Source: Aquilaria yunnanensis (lineage: Eukaryota; Streptophyta; Magnoliopsida; Malvales; Thymelaeaceae). Taken from it: 64,000 nucleotides of DNA. Positions 12,024-23,743 of this stretch are shown one piece after another. The DNA is taken from the NCBI GenBank assembly GCA_039654915.1, contig CM077597.1, positions 27,130,001-27,194,000 on the forward strand. The letters run 5' to 3'. The notes below the pieces were generated by a model. It was not told the origin of the DNA, did not search any database, and saw only the letters and a list, made by a program, of their open reading frames with translations. Positions within the stretch are counted from its first letter, which is position 1. Each line of letters opens with the position of its first letter. Both the position numbers and the translations under genes were made by a program.

Positions 12024-12035
12024 ATTCCAAAAACA
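12024..12035 (-). other. 12-bp remnant between LTR 3 and LTR 2
   Basis: The minus strand reads TGTTTTTGGAAT between the end of LTR 3 (CACACCA) and the start of LTR 2 (TGATATGC). TTTTTGG matches the start of the PBS region seen after LTR 2, and the AAT side could come from the purine tract before an LTR start. The whole internal region of a unit seems to have been deleted between PBS and PPT, perhaps across shared G bases. Confidence 0.6.
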
Positions 12036-13359
12036 TGGTGTGCTTATAGTTCACACTAAACTTTTTCCACTACACTAGTAAACAATGATTTGTCAATCTC
12101 TCTATACTCAAACAAACATGTGAACTTATACGCAATTGCAACTATCATCAACATATAATAGTGGTCAGTACCAAGATCATTTTCCCTAGAAATGAAGGTT
12201 GCCTATCGTACCCAATTTATCCCTATTATCTAGCTAGGAATAAAGAGGAATTATTTAACTAACAACTATGAATTAACAAAACTAAACTAATGCATTAAAA
12301 TAAACTACAAACTATTGGCTGGCAACAGAAAATAATTAAAACAATCAATGATTAGAAACCTCATACTTAGAATCGAATCCCCCTAGAGCTTTCCTTATGT
12401 TACTTTTACTCTAGTTTAACAAGATTGTGATTAACTTAATCTGTGCAGTACTATATAATATAGATTAGCTCCCTATTATTCCTGTTACACTAACTTTATC
12501 TTAAGTCACCGATAGGGTGTTTAGGCCTACCACGCTTTCTATGAATGCATTACAAGTCCTACGACTCACTACTAGGTTTTACCCTAGTTCGGATGTTTAT
12601 GTTGCACCTATTACTCCTTGTTACGATAACATCCCTTTTATCTAATGATGATCGACAAAATACATACCAAATACTATATGATGCATGTTCATCATCCTAA
12701 GTTGAATTAATAGGCTAACTACTATTAATAAAGTACATTGGATAAATTGTAAGAGAAACACACAATCATATTAAACCAGAAATAATCACAAACATAAAAT
12801 CATCCTAGTCATCTACTCTAAGCATGAATAGTAAAAATTTAGCTCATGGTGCCACAAAATAAATACCAAAGAATAAAAAGAAAACTAAGAAAAGAATGAT
12901 CCATGGCTAAATTTATTCTTCTCCAAGAAATCTTTGATCCAACGCCTCTTAAGCAGTGTTGATCATTAGAATAGCCTTGGCCAACCTTCCCCCATGAAAA
13001 CTTTTTTTTTCTCTGCCCAACTCTACCTCCTTCAAATTCTAAAACTTTGGGCAAACACAGGTTGGTACATTGCCATGTAAGAGGTCATGTTACCCCATTG
13101 AAACTTACAATCCCACTTATTGCAACCCAGTTTGGAACATGGGCATGTATAAGGGCGTGTAAGCTCTCAAAATTTGCCAAAACCTACAATTTAGCTCCAA
13201 AATTTTACCAAAATCCTTCCTAACTCAAACGAAGCTGAAATATTACTTGAAAAAAAAACATGAACCAATTAATCACCATATCCTAGTAAAAACATATCAA
13301 AAGAAAAGTAAATTCAAGGGAAAAAACTATAGAAAACATAACTAAACATGAACATGTTA
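12036..13359 (-). repeat. Athila-like LTR 3
   Basis: Third copy of the LTR, 1,324 bp, collinear with LTRs 1 and 2. On the minus strand it starts TAACATG at 13359 (the others start TGATATG or TGACATG), preceded by a purine-rich 'AAGCATAGAGGCAAA' that could be a decayed PPT. It ends CACACCA at 12036. Confidence 0.75.
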
Positions 13360-14313
13360 TTTGCCTCTATGCTTGGTGGTGTTGTTTGGATGGAAACAAG
13401 TTTGGTGTAACTTTAGCTTCTTAATTTGATATATTTGATTATCTAAGGTTGTGTTATACTATTCTTTTAAGGGTTTATGCGTAAATTTGGTAGCTTTGCA
13501 GGAAGATTAGAAAGTTGAAGAGTCTTGGATGAAATAGAATTACATAGCTTGAAGGGCTTAGATCGGATGCTTTTAAGACAAAATTGAAGAGACAAGATAA
13601 AGGATCAAATGTGGAGGCTGATAGAGACGGCGGATTGGGAGTATTGGAGAGGGGAGGCAACGATTGGAAAAGTGGTGGCTTATATTAAAAAAAATGGCCT
13701 AAGTGGAGGGAACAAAAAATTGGGATACAAAAGATACAATTTAGGAAGTTTAAGTGGTAGTTCCATGGCTTTTCAATTGTCACATGACTGAGTTATATTG
13801 AGTTAAATACGTGAAGTGTCCTAGTCATTAAAGTTCAGGGGTGCCAACAACTAAGTCACTATAGTACATGGGTCATATGGGTATTTAGGCCTTGTTGAAA
13901 CTACATGTTCAAAAAACTTGACCTATAAGACATAATTATCATTATCTACTTAATGACTGCAACTTCCCCAATTAATCCTCTGAAGGAGCAGTAATGAAAC
14001 AGAATGATTCTAGTTCATTATTTCGAGTCATATCTAAATGTGGCTTCTTAACTTTGCACCTTACACTTAACTTACCAGAAATTTTCTTCTACCTTCCAAG
14101 CATTGGCATGTAGAAAATGGTAGAAAGAAAAAAAAAGGGAAAAATGAATCGTAGAAACTCTATCATAATTCTTATTTTGATGTTTTCAATTATTTAAAAA
14201 GAATGGAGCCCATAAGAATTTGAGGGAGCTAAATCTCTGTCCTATATAGAAAAATAAGTGGTTACATGACCTTATTCTTGGGTTTACTTGCCAATATTGA
14301 AATTGCTAAGATC
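13360..14313. other. Unassigned sequence
   Basis: No recognisable coding, repeat or RNA feature apart from the possible decayed PPT at its left edge. The frames of about 60 codons here look like chance. Confidence 0.4.
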
Positions 14314-14318
14314 AAGAC

Positions 14319-15185
14319 TGATAGCCAAAGGCTATCGCCTCAATCTGGCCGAACACCTTGCCACAACAATGGCCAGAAGAACTGGCGCTTCCCGGGAACA
14401 GGTGGAATCATGCACCTCGGGAGATAGCCGGAGAGCTCTGAGCCTCGGCACGCCAGTAAAACTTGAGGACTCTATTCGCCCCCCAAGGTTGTGAACAGCG
14501 TGCCTTCGGAAAAGTGGCACCAGACATTGCTGCCCGAACATGATATCCCCGAAGGCGGAACCCCCTGGAACTGGGAACCCCCGAACTGAGGGTATGCTTC
14601 CCGAAGAGGCTCTGTCCGAACTAGAGGACGACCTCGCCCAGGGACCTCGGGAGTACGGCAGGAGCATTTATGGAAGCATTTAAGGAAGCCTCTGACACGT
14701 CCCACCACAGACGTAAAAAGTCGCCCTGACGCGCAGACGCCATCAGAATCACATCATGGCCCGTCTCAGCACAAGGCTCGAGGCCATCTGGTTACCAACT
14801 ATCTGTCCCCTACGCCCAGAAGTTCAGGAGCATCCGACCGCACATGTGTCATGATCTGAACGGGCTAGGTATTCCTATATATACAGGAAATAAATACTTG
14901 ACAGGAGGTTGGTTGGCCAGAGATACAGCTCCCATACTCTGAGAAAATACCAGGCGAGACTTTTCTGCCTTTCTCTTTGAGCTAGTGACTTTCTCCTTTT
15001 TCCGGCCACCACTGACTTGGGCGTCGGAGGCTCCCCCCCCGGAAAAACACTCTGGGGGCCTCCTAACCCTGTTTACCAACTTTTCAAGTACTCTCCTTGG
15101 GGCGATCCACCTTCCAGGCGTTCTTCCTCCTAGAAGTCTCTTCAACAGTCATCATGACTCACAACGATGAGGCCCCAGGCCATCA
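14319..15185 (+). mobile_element. Solo LTR with 5-bp target duplication
   Basis: This 867-bp GC-rich island starts TGATAGCC and ends GGCCATCA, a near-perfect terminal inverted repeat with the required TG...CA ends. AAGAC lies directly on both sides (14314-14318 and 15186-15190). It has a TATA box (14876-14883) followed by a transcript-leader-like stretch, and the phrase GACTTGGGCGTCGGAG (15015-15030), common in plant Ty3/gypsy Tat-type LTRs. No internal region is present, so LTR-LTR recombination removed the rest. Orientation is inferred from the TATA box and leader. Confidence 0.9.
14876..14883 (+). promoter_or_regulatory. Putative TATA box of the solo LTR
   Basis: TATATATA in the context CCTATATATACAGG, about 560 bp into the LTR and followed by a pyrimidine-rich leader. 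This is the usual place for the U3 promoter. Activity is not shown. Confidence 0.6.
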
Positions 15186-15309
15186 AAGACCATTTAGAAA
15201 GATAAAAGCAGTGTACTTGAGATCTCGTAATAATAGGTTCATAGGTGGAAAAAATAAATTTGAAAATTAATAATAGATTTATATCATGTAAGAATATTTA
15301 GAAAAGTGA

Positions 15310-18300
15310 ATCTTGTTATTAGTTGACATCTACATCATGCACACATTCTTTTTCCATCTTTGGTGTGACATCAACGCCATCCTCAGCATCAGTCCCAACT
15401 ATATACCATTGTTGTTGGTTAAAACGATCTCCAAATGCTTCTACACCAGCATCGAAAGAAGCCTTTTCACCGATATCATAGATATCCCATAACTTGTGAA
15501 GCATAGACAAATGGGTCATTTGCTAAATTGTGTCCTTTTTGCACTAAGTGTGAAAAATTCACAATGGGGGCGCCAAACTTGTCCCTTTTACATCATTTAT
15601 TAACATCAATCTAGTCATACTTAAATATATCAACCTTTTTTATACCAGAGTAGTTAAACTGAATAATCTCCTTTACGAAGCTCCCATAGATGGCACAATT
15701 CACTGGCACAACAACACTATTGTTTTGAGTTTTTAGGTTTCTATCATGTTTCCTTTTGTAAAACCTAAATCGCTTCACAATATAACAAGTGTAGGATCTA
15801 ATCAAGTTACTAGGCCATGAGTCAGCAATTTGATTTCATCAATGACTTCAGCACCTCCTTCCTCTTATAATTGTGATAACTAAAATTTATTTTTAGGTAA
15901 TATAGTAAAAGAGAAAGCACATAAAAACATAGATACACACACAGAAGTACTAACCCTTTGATGGAACTAGCCACTAAATTGTTTACAGTGAGCTTTATCT
16001 AGCTCATATGGCCTAAACTTTGTACCATAAAATTTCAGTTTGAAAAGGACTTTATGTTCACTGTGTGAATGATAATTGAACATCTTTTAATAAGGTACAC
16101 ATGTTAATACATATTTGCATAATTTAATAACAAAAAAGATCTTAACTCTTTTATCACATGACGGATTCAATATTAAATATCACATAACTATGTGCTTATT
16201 GTAGAGATCATTAGGCTTTTTATGTATAACCCTTTTTCTTTTCCCAGCCACAAATTCTTTCCTTCCATGGCCCTAAACCCATATTATCATCATAAAATCA
16301 AAATTTTCTAACTGCATCAAAAACTTTATCACGGGAAAGAAGGATATGAAGAGGTCTTAACTCTTTTTTACCATAAAAACATTAAGAGTCTCTATGAAAG
16401 TTGTGGTTGGGTTCTAAGCAGCAACGATGTCCCATATAATAGAATTTCCTACCATGATTCAACTATTTTTATGTGGTATCAACCCCAGAGCAAGGATAGG
16501 CAAATTCCGTTTTAGTAATATATCCTAAAAGAGTTGCATATCGAGGGAAATCACTAATTGTGGTCTTTATTGCTATATGCATGTGGAAATATTCATCGGG
16601 AGAAGAATAAAAGTCACAATTCCCACATCCCATAGCTCTTCCAACTCCTGTATTAATGGCTGCTTGTAGACATCTAATTTGCTGCAAAGAGCTCTTGGGC
16701 CTAGGTTATGCCAAAAAAGAATAAAATTGGGTTGTTTCATAACCAATCATGGGGGTAAATTGTAAGGTTCCAAGATGATAGGCCGCATGCTATGATGAAT
16801 ATTCATAGTTTTGAATGGATTGAAACCATCTAAGGCTAAAGCTAGTCAATCATTACGTGGATCAGAAAATAATTATGGAAACTAAGAATCAAAGTGTTTC
16901 CATGCCAAAGAATTAGATGGATGCTTTTTTTTTTATCATCCGGACGAGGTTTGTCATGATGCCATCTCATAAGAGCTACTATTTTTCAGGCTCTATAGCC
17001 TTGGTTTTAAGAGGGACCAACGCAGAACCTTTGCAGGTTTCTTCTATCTTATTGAGCTTGGTGGATGCTCAAGATCTTCATCTATACCATTGATTTCCCA
17101 CCTAGAAGCTCCACACACTCGGCAAACTTTTATATCTTTCTTCTCAACCTAAAACAACATGCAATCATTTGAATAAGCATGATTTGTATAAAATAAGCCA
17201 GGCAACAAATTACCTTCAAGCAACAACTCTTTTGAAAATAGATGCACAATTGAAGAAAGCTTACTATGTTTTTCACAATCTATAACACATATGTAAAATT
17301 GGGCATCATTGTAATAAGCTTAGAAGTAATTATTATTAAATTTATCGTTTGATGTTAATTGTTTTGTGTATTAATAAAAAAATTTTTAGCTACATGAAAA
17401 TTCTATGAATAAGTGACTGCATGCATTTATGGAAATAAAAATTTTCACATCTCAATGAAATTGTTTAAACTTCTGAAGTGGTAAACTTGGAGATAAACGT
17501 ATGCTTCTAATTTTTTGTTAAAAATTTCATAAGACTCCATTTAATTTTCTGGAAATATACAGCAATACAATTGATGTATCTAAGGATAGAAGAAGTTACT
17601 AGGTGAAATGTTCCTAGCACATCTAAATCTTTATGTATTGATGGATTCAAAGTACATGCATGATCTTCTAATCTAAGTTAATAAATTGGTCAAATTTCAA
17701 ACATTTTGTATATATCTTTTGATAGTTATAGAGAGTTAAGGTAATATGTTTCTCATTTGATAAAGTTTCAATCTTATAAATAAGTTTGTTGTCATTCTAT
17801 AAATTCATCCATTTGCCTTAATCAATTTCTAATACTAATCTATGAATTTTTTTTTCCATTTTCCCTTTCCTTTTTCAATAAGATTTTAAAATGAAAAAGC
17901 AACTACCATGTGCTAAGACTATGGGAAATATAAGATGGAGTAGAGATTAGACTCCTTATGTATTTTATTGCAAATAATATCACTAAGAATATGAAGAGTT
18001 TTTGAAATGACATGCAATATTTAATATTATAAAATCTGAACAAATTTTTTTTAAAAATTGATATATATTATTATGTTTTTTTATTTTATATTGTTATTGT
18101 ACCATCATAGTGATAAGATACAATTTCTATCATTTTTTTTAAACAATCTCGTGATAAACACTTTGACTTTCCCCTTTTTAAAAATTTTTATTTGTATCCA
18201 GGTTTAGATACGTTTTCTTTTATTTTTGTACTTTAAATTTGATTATTTTTCTCTCCTTCCAATTACCTTATTGTTACAAAAGTTTAGTCCATACCACTTG

Positions 18301-19446
18301 TTAGCTCACTTGTTTGTGTTTGAAGTTTTTTCAACTAAAATTTATGATGCTGCTACCTTGAACAAATGATGATTTATACTCCAATATTTTAAAAAGAAAA
18401 TCAAAACTACTTCAAAACATTTTTCCTATGATTACTTTCATAGTGTTTTTCAATATATAAATGAAAAAATGTAAATAAATCAATTAGCTTTTCATAAGAC
18501 ATTATTCAAGTGCTTTTGTTCTAGAGGAAATATTGACTTTCAAATGGTGTGCATTATTTTTAAAATTAAATTGTAAAAGATTATTTTCATAAAGGAAAGA
18601 AAACCACAATTTTCATTAAACAATGTATTTATTTTTGAAAAAAAATAAAAAAATAAATATGAAAATCTTCTTTTGCTTAGAAATTCATATTTTAGAAATT
18701 TTTGTTTGACTTTATTCATAGAGACTAGGAAAATGTGTAGTGGGTAATTTAGAATGAACATAAATATTAAAACAATAAAAATATACTTATAGACTTTAAT
18801 AATTGGGGAAATCACTATTCAATTTGGAAAGAATCATGACAATTTGATTATAATTTTTATCATATTTATTTCTAACTAGTTGTAATGTTATAGATAATTT
18901 CAATATCAATTCATATACATTAATATAGTCAATAACTAACAAAAAAAAGTTTTTCCCCATCCATTGGACAGGCTATACATCTGGTATAATTTTTGGCCAG
19001 CATCTTTAAGTAACTTATAGAATTTATTTACTAAATTGGGAGGTGTTGGTGGTGTGGGTGGACAGTCATCAACCAAATCACTCACATCACCATATTCTAA
19101 TCCATCCATATTCTCATCCCTCAACATCATTGGCGTATGTCGCCAATAACTCCATCATATCATGTCTATAACCCATTTTTTCATCTAACAAGTTGCCCAT
19201 GGTTGAAGTTCTTGAAGCCCCTTCACCATCAGTCTATCTGCCACAATGTTTCATGAACTCTTGACAAACCAAATGTTCAGGCATTTCATCCTTAGAGCAT
19301 TTAAATAAATTTAGGCACCTCCAACAAGGACAAATAACCTTCCCATCTATAGGTGCCCCCTCAAAAACAAAATCAAGAAAACCATGGACACCATTTATAT
19401 ATTCTAGACTATTTATAGGTTTAAGGTACATTCAACTTCTATCCAT
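15310..19446 (-). pseudogene. CACTA (En/Spm) TNP2-like transposase, ruined
   Basis: Minus-strand fragments follow the order of TNP2-type transposases. From an ATG at 19446 comes a transposase-associated domain (19446-19234) with 'EYINGVHGFLDFVFEGAP', 'ICPCWRCLN' and 'HLVCQEFMKHCGR' (CxxC and HxxC metal-ligand-like residues). Next is an acidic/Pro linker (19130-18960), an AT-rich block without similarity (18930-17340), then the main transposase_21 region (about 17330-15310) with 'KVCRVCGASRWEI' near 17110, 'DPRNDWLALALDGFNPF' near 16860, 'LPPWLVMKQPNFIL' near 16740, 'IQELEELWDVGIVTF' near 16650, 'SGIKKVDIFKYDWFDV' near 15640 and a C-terminal 'YIVGTDAEDGVDV' near 15390. There are many stops and frameshifts. 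The fifth codon, Trp in the family, is TGA here. No CACTA termini were found, so element limits are unknown. Confidence 0.8.
17340..18930. other. AT-rich block inside the CACTA transposase
   Basis: About 1.6 kb of very AT-rich sequence with no coding similarity separates the N-terminal and central parts of the transposase. It may be an intron that has grown or a decayed insertion. No inverted repeats or target duplications were recognised at its edges. Confidence 0.5.
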
Positions 19447-19648
19447 TGCTTAATTTCCCTAAAAAGAAATTTTTTTTTTCAGAAATAAAATTTGTAAACT
19501 AATAAGTATAAAGCTAGTTTATCAATAGTTAGAACCTACAGTATAGTAAATAAAAAATATGAATTCATGATTTCAAATAAGGCTAATTTTTCTGTGCGCT
19601 CAGCGCACGCGTAAGCCACCTCCCCAAAGTTATTTCTTATGTACAACT
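19447..19648. other. Short spacer between CACTA remnant and copia LTR
   Basis: No gene. A perfect 7-bp inverted repeat with a 1-nt centre (GTGCGCT-C-AGCGCAC, 19594-19608) stands out as GC-rich in an AT-rich setting. Confidence 0.5.
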
Positions 19649-21056
19649 TGTTGGGTTTCGGGAACCAAACAGCGTAGCGAAATTTAACCGAAACCCTCTA
19701 GGATCCAAGTGAAACGGGGTAAACCGGGTGTTCGAAAATTTTCATACCTAATTTTCGGTTGAGATCTCTCACTCAACTGTAGAGTCAAATCACAAAACCT
19801 GAACAGTTGATGTGTTCAGGCTCTCTATGGTATCCACACGAGCCTCTCGGGATCACCACACTTCCACCACGTCCCGGCAGATGCGTTTCTCTTATGCTCG
19901 CAGTGCTAGCTTGCGTCCTCCAAGGAATTGCAAGAGAAGAGTGTGGTTGTCCTTTTGGGAGGCTAGGGCAAGGAATTTCTCACTAAAAGTTGTATTTATA
20001 GTAAGACTCAACTTCCAGGCCTAATGGGTTTCAAAGCCCTAATTCAATTAGGCTTTAATTTCGGGCTTAATAATGGCTCAACTCTTGGGCTCATTATTAA
20101 TACGAAATTAAAGTGAAATCATAACCCAAATAATTAGCCCATGCACTCTAATGATCCAAATAGCTCTATGTGTGCGACCCAATAGGCTCTTGCCACGTTG
20201 GCAATGATCATAAATCACATTTATGATCATAAGCAATGAACGGTGTCTAGCAACACATCATTGCTACCCAAGTGACAAGATTGTCAGTGATTCGACTAAA
20301 CCTTTATGATCATCACCGATATATGCCATTGTCCCTTTATCCAAGATATCAAGACTAAGCACGAGACATGGAATGTGTCACTCTCGTATAGCCCAATCTT
20401 TGGTTTCTTGATTACCGAGTAGACCAACTTAAACTGATGACATTGATATCGTATATCAACTCATCCGAGCATGGCCATGCATTTTTCTAAGTCTTACTCT
20501 ATCAAGAGGCCCGAAGATATCACTCCCGTTACATAGGAGGGACAAATCCCATATTGATCATACAAATCCCTCCGCATGATATGTGACATACCCAATGACC
20601 TCCTTCAAGTTCACTCAGTTACGAGCAACAAAGGAAAGTATCAAAGTATGTGACTCACATCTAGGGAACCTTGATGATCTTAGGTCAAAGGACTACATAT
20701 ACCATGATCACTATGAGAATCACTTATGACACTCATATAACGATCCATGTAGTGTTCTCATGGTGGGTCGGTCCAGTACACAAGTTCTTCAACTTGTACC
20801 CATATGTAGACTACATATCTCATATTAGTCTCCACATATGCTAGTCGTTATGTATTATTGCAACCCGCTCCACAATAATACTAGACTAGGGACGTTCGAG
20901 AATATCATTATTCTAAGGTTACAATTACGTTTATTACGTTACATAGAAACAAAACAACAAACATAATTGCTGGATTAATGCCTCAATAAAATATCATGAC
21001 TCAATGTGCAAAAATACAATCATCTCATGATTGGCTTTTTGGGCACAACACTAACA
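19649..21056 (-). repeat. 3' LTR of copia element F
   Basis: 1,408 bp. The minus strand starts TGTTAGTGTTGTGCCC at 21056 directly after the PPT and ends CCCAACA at 19649. A diverged piece of the same LTR family is at 62130-62588 and 63926-64000. The base flanking the low end is CAACT, but the matching duplicate is lost with the 5' end. Confidence 0.9.
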
Positions 21057-21066
21057 ATCTCCCACT
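21057..21066 (-). other. Polypurine tract of copia element F
   Basis: The minus strand reads AGTGGGAGAT immediately before the LTR start TGTTAG, the common Ty1/copia arrangement. Confidence 0.85.
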
Positions 21067-21089
21067 CGCACTAAAAGCCAATCATCCAT

Positions 21090-23158
21090 GTATCTAATAC
21101 CGATGGAACTAGAATGGCTATCATGCTTCTGCTGCGTAAGGGGCTTTGTCAGTGGATTAGCAATGTTGCTGTCTGTCGAGGTCCTGCATATCCTTACATC
21201 ACCCCTCTCGATGATTTCTCTGATGAGATGATAACGTCGGAGTATATGTTTGGATCACTGGTGAGATCGAGGTTCCTTAGCCCGTGCAATTGCTCCATTT
21301 TTGTCACAATAGAGCTCTATCGGGTCGGCAATGCTTGGAACCACTCCAAGTTCAGTGATGAACTTCTTGATCCAAACTGCCTCCTTCGCAGCATCAGATG
21401 CGGCAATGTACTCAGATTCTGTTGTAGAGTCAGCTACTGTCTCTTGCTTTGAACTCTTCCAGCTCACAGCACCACCACTAATGCAAAACACATAACCAGA
21501 TTGCGATCTAAAATCATCCTTATCGGATTGGAAGCTTGCATCGGTGTAACCCCTTACAACGAGCTCATCTTCACCTCCAAAGACCAAGAATGCATCCTTA
21601 GTTCTTCGTAAGTACTTAAGGATGTTCTTAACAGCTGTCTAGTGACTCTCACCGGGGTTTGATTGGTACCTACTCGTCATGCTTAAGGCATATGAGACAT
21701 CAGGATGAGTACATATCATGGCATACATGATAGATCCAATTGTTGAAGCATATGGAATCTTACTCATGCGCTCTCATTCCTCAGGTGTACTCGGAAATTG
21801 AGATCTAGAAAGAGTTATACCATGGGACATGGGCAAGAATCCTTTCTTGGAATCTTGCATGCTAAACCTCTTTAGAACCTTGTCAATGTATGTACTTTGA
21901 CTTAGGCCAAGAAGCTTTCTAGATCTATCTCTATAGATCATGATGCCTAACACATAGGCTGCTTCACCCAAGTCTTTCATAGAGAAACATTTCCCCAGCC
22001 AAGTCTTCACAGACTGTAGCTTAGGAATGTCATTCCCGATGAGTGGTATGTCATCTACATACAACACCAAGAAGACAATAGCGCTCCCACTAACCTTCTT
22101 GTAGACACAAGGTTCATCTTCATTTTTGATAAAACCAAACTCTTTGATTGCTTCATGAAAATGAAGATTCCAACTTCGAGAAGCTTGCTTCAGTCCATAA
22201 ATGGACCTTTGCAACTTGCACACTTTATTGGCATTCTCAGGAGTGACAAAACCCTCAGGTTGTGTCATGTACACATCCTCAAGTAGCTTTCCATTTAGGA
22301 ATGCAGTTTTGACATCCATTTGCCATATCTCATAATCATAGTGTGCACCAATAGCAAACAAAATTCGGATGGATATAAGCATAGCAACTGGTGAAAAAGT
22401 TTCATCATAGTCAATACCATGAATTTGCTTGAAACCTTTTGCAACCAATCGTCCCTTAAAGGTAATCACATTACCATCCATGTCAGTTTTCTTCTTAAAA
22501 ACCCATTTGCACCCTATGGGTTTTACCCCTTCAGGTGGGTCAACCAAAGTCTATACTTGGTTTTCATACATGGATTCCATCTTAGATTTCGTGGCCACTA
22601 GCCACTTCTCAGAGTCAGGCCCCGACATAGCTTGTTGGTAGGTTGTGGGCTCATCCTGATCCATGAGCATTACATCACCAGTGTGAGTCATGAGAAATCC
22701 ATATCTCTCAGGCTCACGCCGAATCCTACCAGACCTACGTGGGCTCTGTGCTACAGGAACAGACTCTTGAACAACATCTTGCGGTGTCTGTTCAGGTTCC
22801 ATTTCAGGTTCGATGTCTCCTTGTTGTTCTTGAATTTGTTCAAGTTCTACTTTCTTCCCACTATTCCTTTAGAGATAAACTCTTTCTCCAAAAAGACACC
22901 AGTTTGAGCAACAAACACTTTTTGCTCAGAAGGATTGTAGAAATAGTAACCCTTTATTTCTTTGGGATACCCAACAAAAAGACATTTTTGAGATTTGGGC
23001 CCTAGTTTGTCAGAGGATTGACGTTTCACATAAGTGTCACAGGCCCAAATCTTCATAAAAGACAAATTGAAACGCCTCCCACTCCATTTCTCATATGGTG
23101 TCTTTTGAACCGATTTAGATGGAACTCGGTTTAGTGTAAAAGCGGCTGTGTTCCCCAT
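21090..23158 (-). pseudogene. Copia element F polyprotein, C-terminal half
   Basis: The integrase C-terminal part carries 'TLNRVPSKSVQKTPYE' and 'CLFVGYPKEIKGYYFY' (about 23140-22920). The RT runs from 'GCKWVFKKK' near 22510 through 'WQMDVKTAFLNG' near 22320 and 'YGLKQASRSW' near 22190 to the catalytic 'LYVDDIPLIGND' near 22065-22030. RNase H has 'GYTDASFQSD' near 21550 and 'STTESEYIAASDAAKEAVW' near 21420. The RT-RNase H part is one frame from 22802 to about 21115, interrupted only by stops at 22551 (TAG), 21774 (TGA), 21639 (TAG) and 21255 (TGA). The first three fall on family Trp codons and the last on an expected Arg. A frameshift lies near 22850. RT would copy element RNA and RNase H would remove the template. 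This copy is dead but moderately young. Confidence 0.9.
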
Positions 23159-23163
23159 CTTTT

Positions 23164-23743
23164 GGTTAAAAAAAAAAAAAGGAAATAAGTAGGGTTAAAA
23201 AGTTTTGACTTTGCCTCAAGTGTTTAGAAGGATTGAGGTAATTTGCATATGCTTTTGTGTGATGGGCAAGTAGTGTGTTGATTGTGAAGAATAGTGGTTT
23301 AAAATTTTATGAGCATTATACTTTCATAGTAACTTGAACTCCACTAAAAAAGCCTTATACTAATACAATTCCTTATCGAACTTGACCCCATTATATCCAA
23401 AATAGAAGCCCATCAAACTCTTGGTTATGTGTGACCTATAATTAAGTAAGTTCAGGTCTTCGTGAAAGCCTATTTTTGAAATCACAAGGTGAGATAAAGA
23501 GAGTATTATTGCCTTTAGAAATCCATATTGCAAAGAGTGGAACACTTAGGGAGCAATCTTTTACCTTTAGCAACAAATTCACAATTTTTCATATTTTTTT
23601 TAACTTTTCAATTATTAAGTAGGTAGGTGTATTTTATCTTTGATGGGGCATGAATTCTATTAGGTTGGTTTGTTTCTTTTGGATGTTTTTCTATGTTTAG
23701 AGTTGACATTTGCTAGGGACTGGCATATATGTAAGTGTGGGGG
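23164..23743 (+). mobile_element. 3' internal end of a Ty3/gypsy element E (Athila/Tat-like)
   Basis: No coding similarity. It ends with 'GGGACTGGCATATATG' followed by TAAGTGTGGGGG (23732-23743), the form of PPT that closes Athila/Tat internal regions on the plus strand. The left end abuts the truncated copia element at an A-rich junction, so the rest of E is missing. Confidence 0.5.

Larger units (their letters stand above)
19649..23163 (-). mobile_element. Ty1/copia element F, 5' truncated
   Basis: Minus-strand order: integrase C-terminal part (23158-22847), linker and reverse transcriptase (22802-21774), RNase H (21587-21114), polypurine tract (21066-21057) and 3' LTR (21056-19649). The gag, protease, integrase core and 5' LTR are missing. 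Similarity stops at about 23160, next to a 12-base A run. The integrase-RT-RNase H order proves Ty1/copia. The lineage may be Tork-like but is not certain. Confidence 0.9.

Noticed and set aside
14332..15145. Several overlapping open frames of 60-110 codons on both strands in a GC-rich island
   Set aside because: They lie wholly within a solo LTR defined by TG...CA ends and a perfect target duplication. High GC gives chance open frames, and the translations are low-complexity Arg/Ser/Pro.
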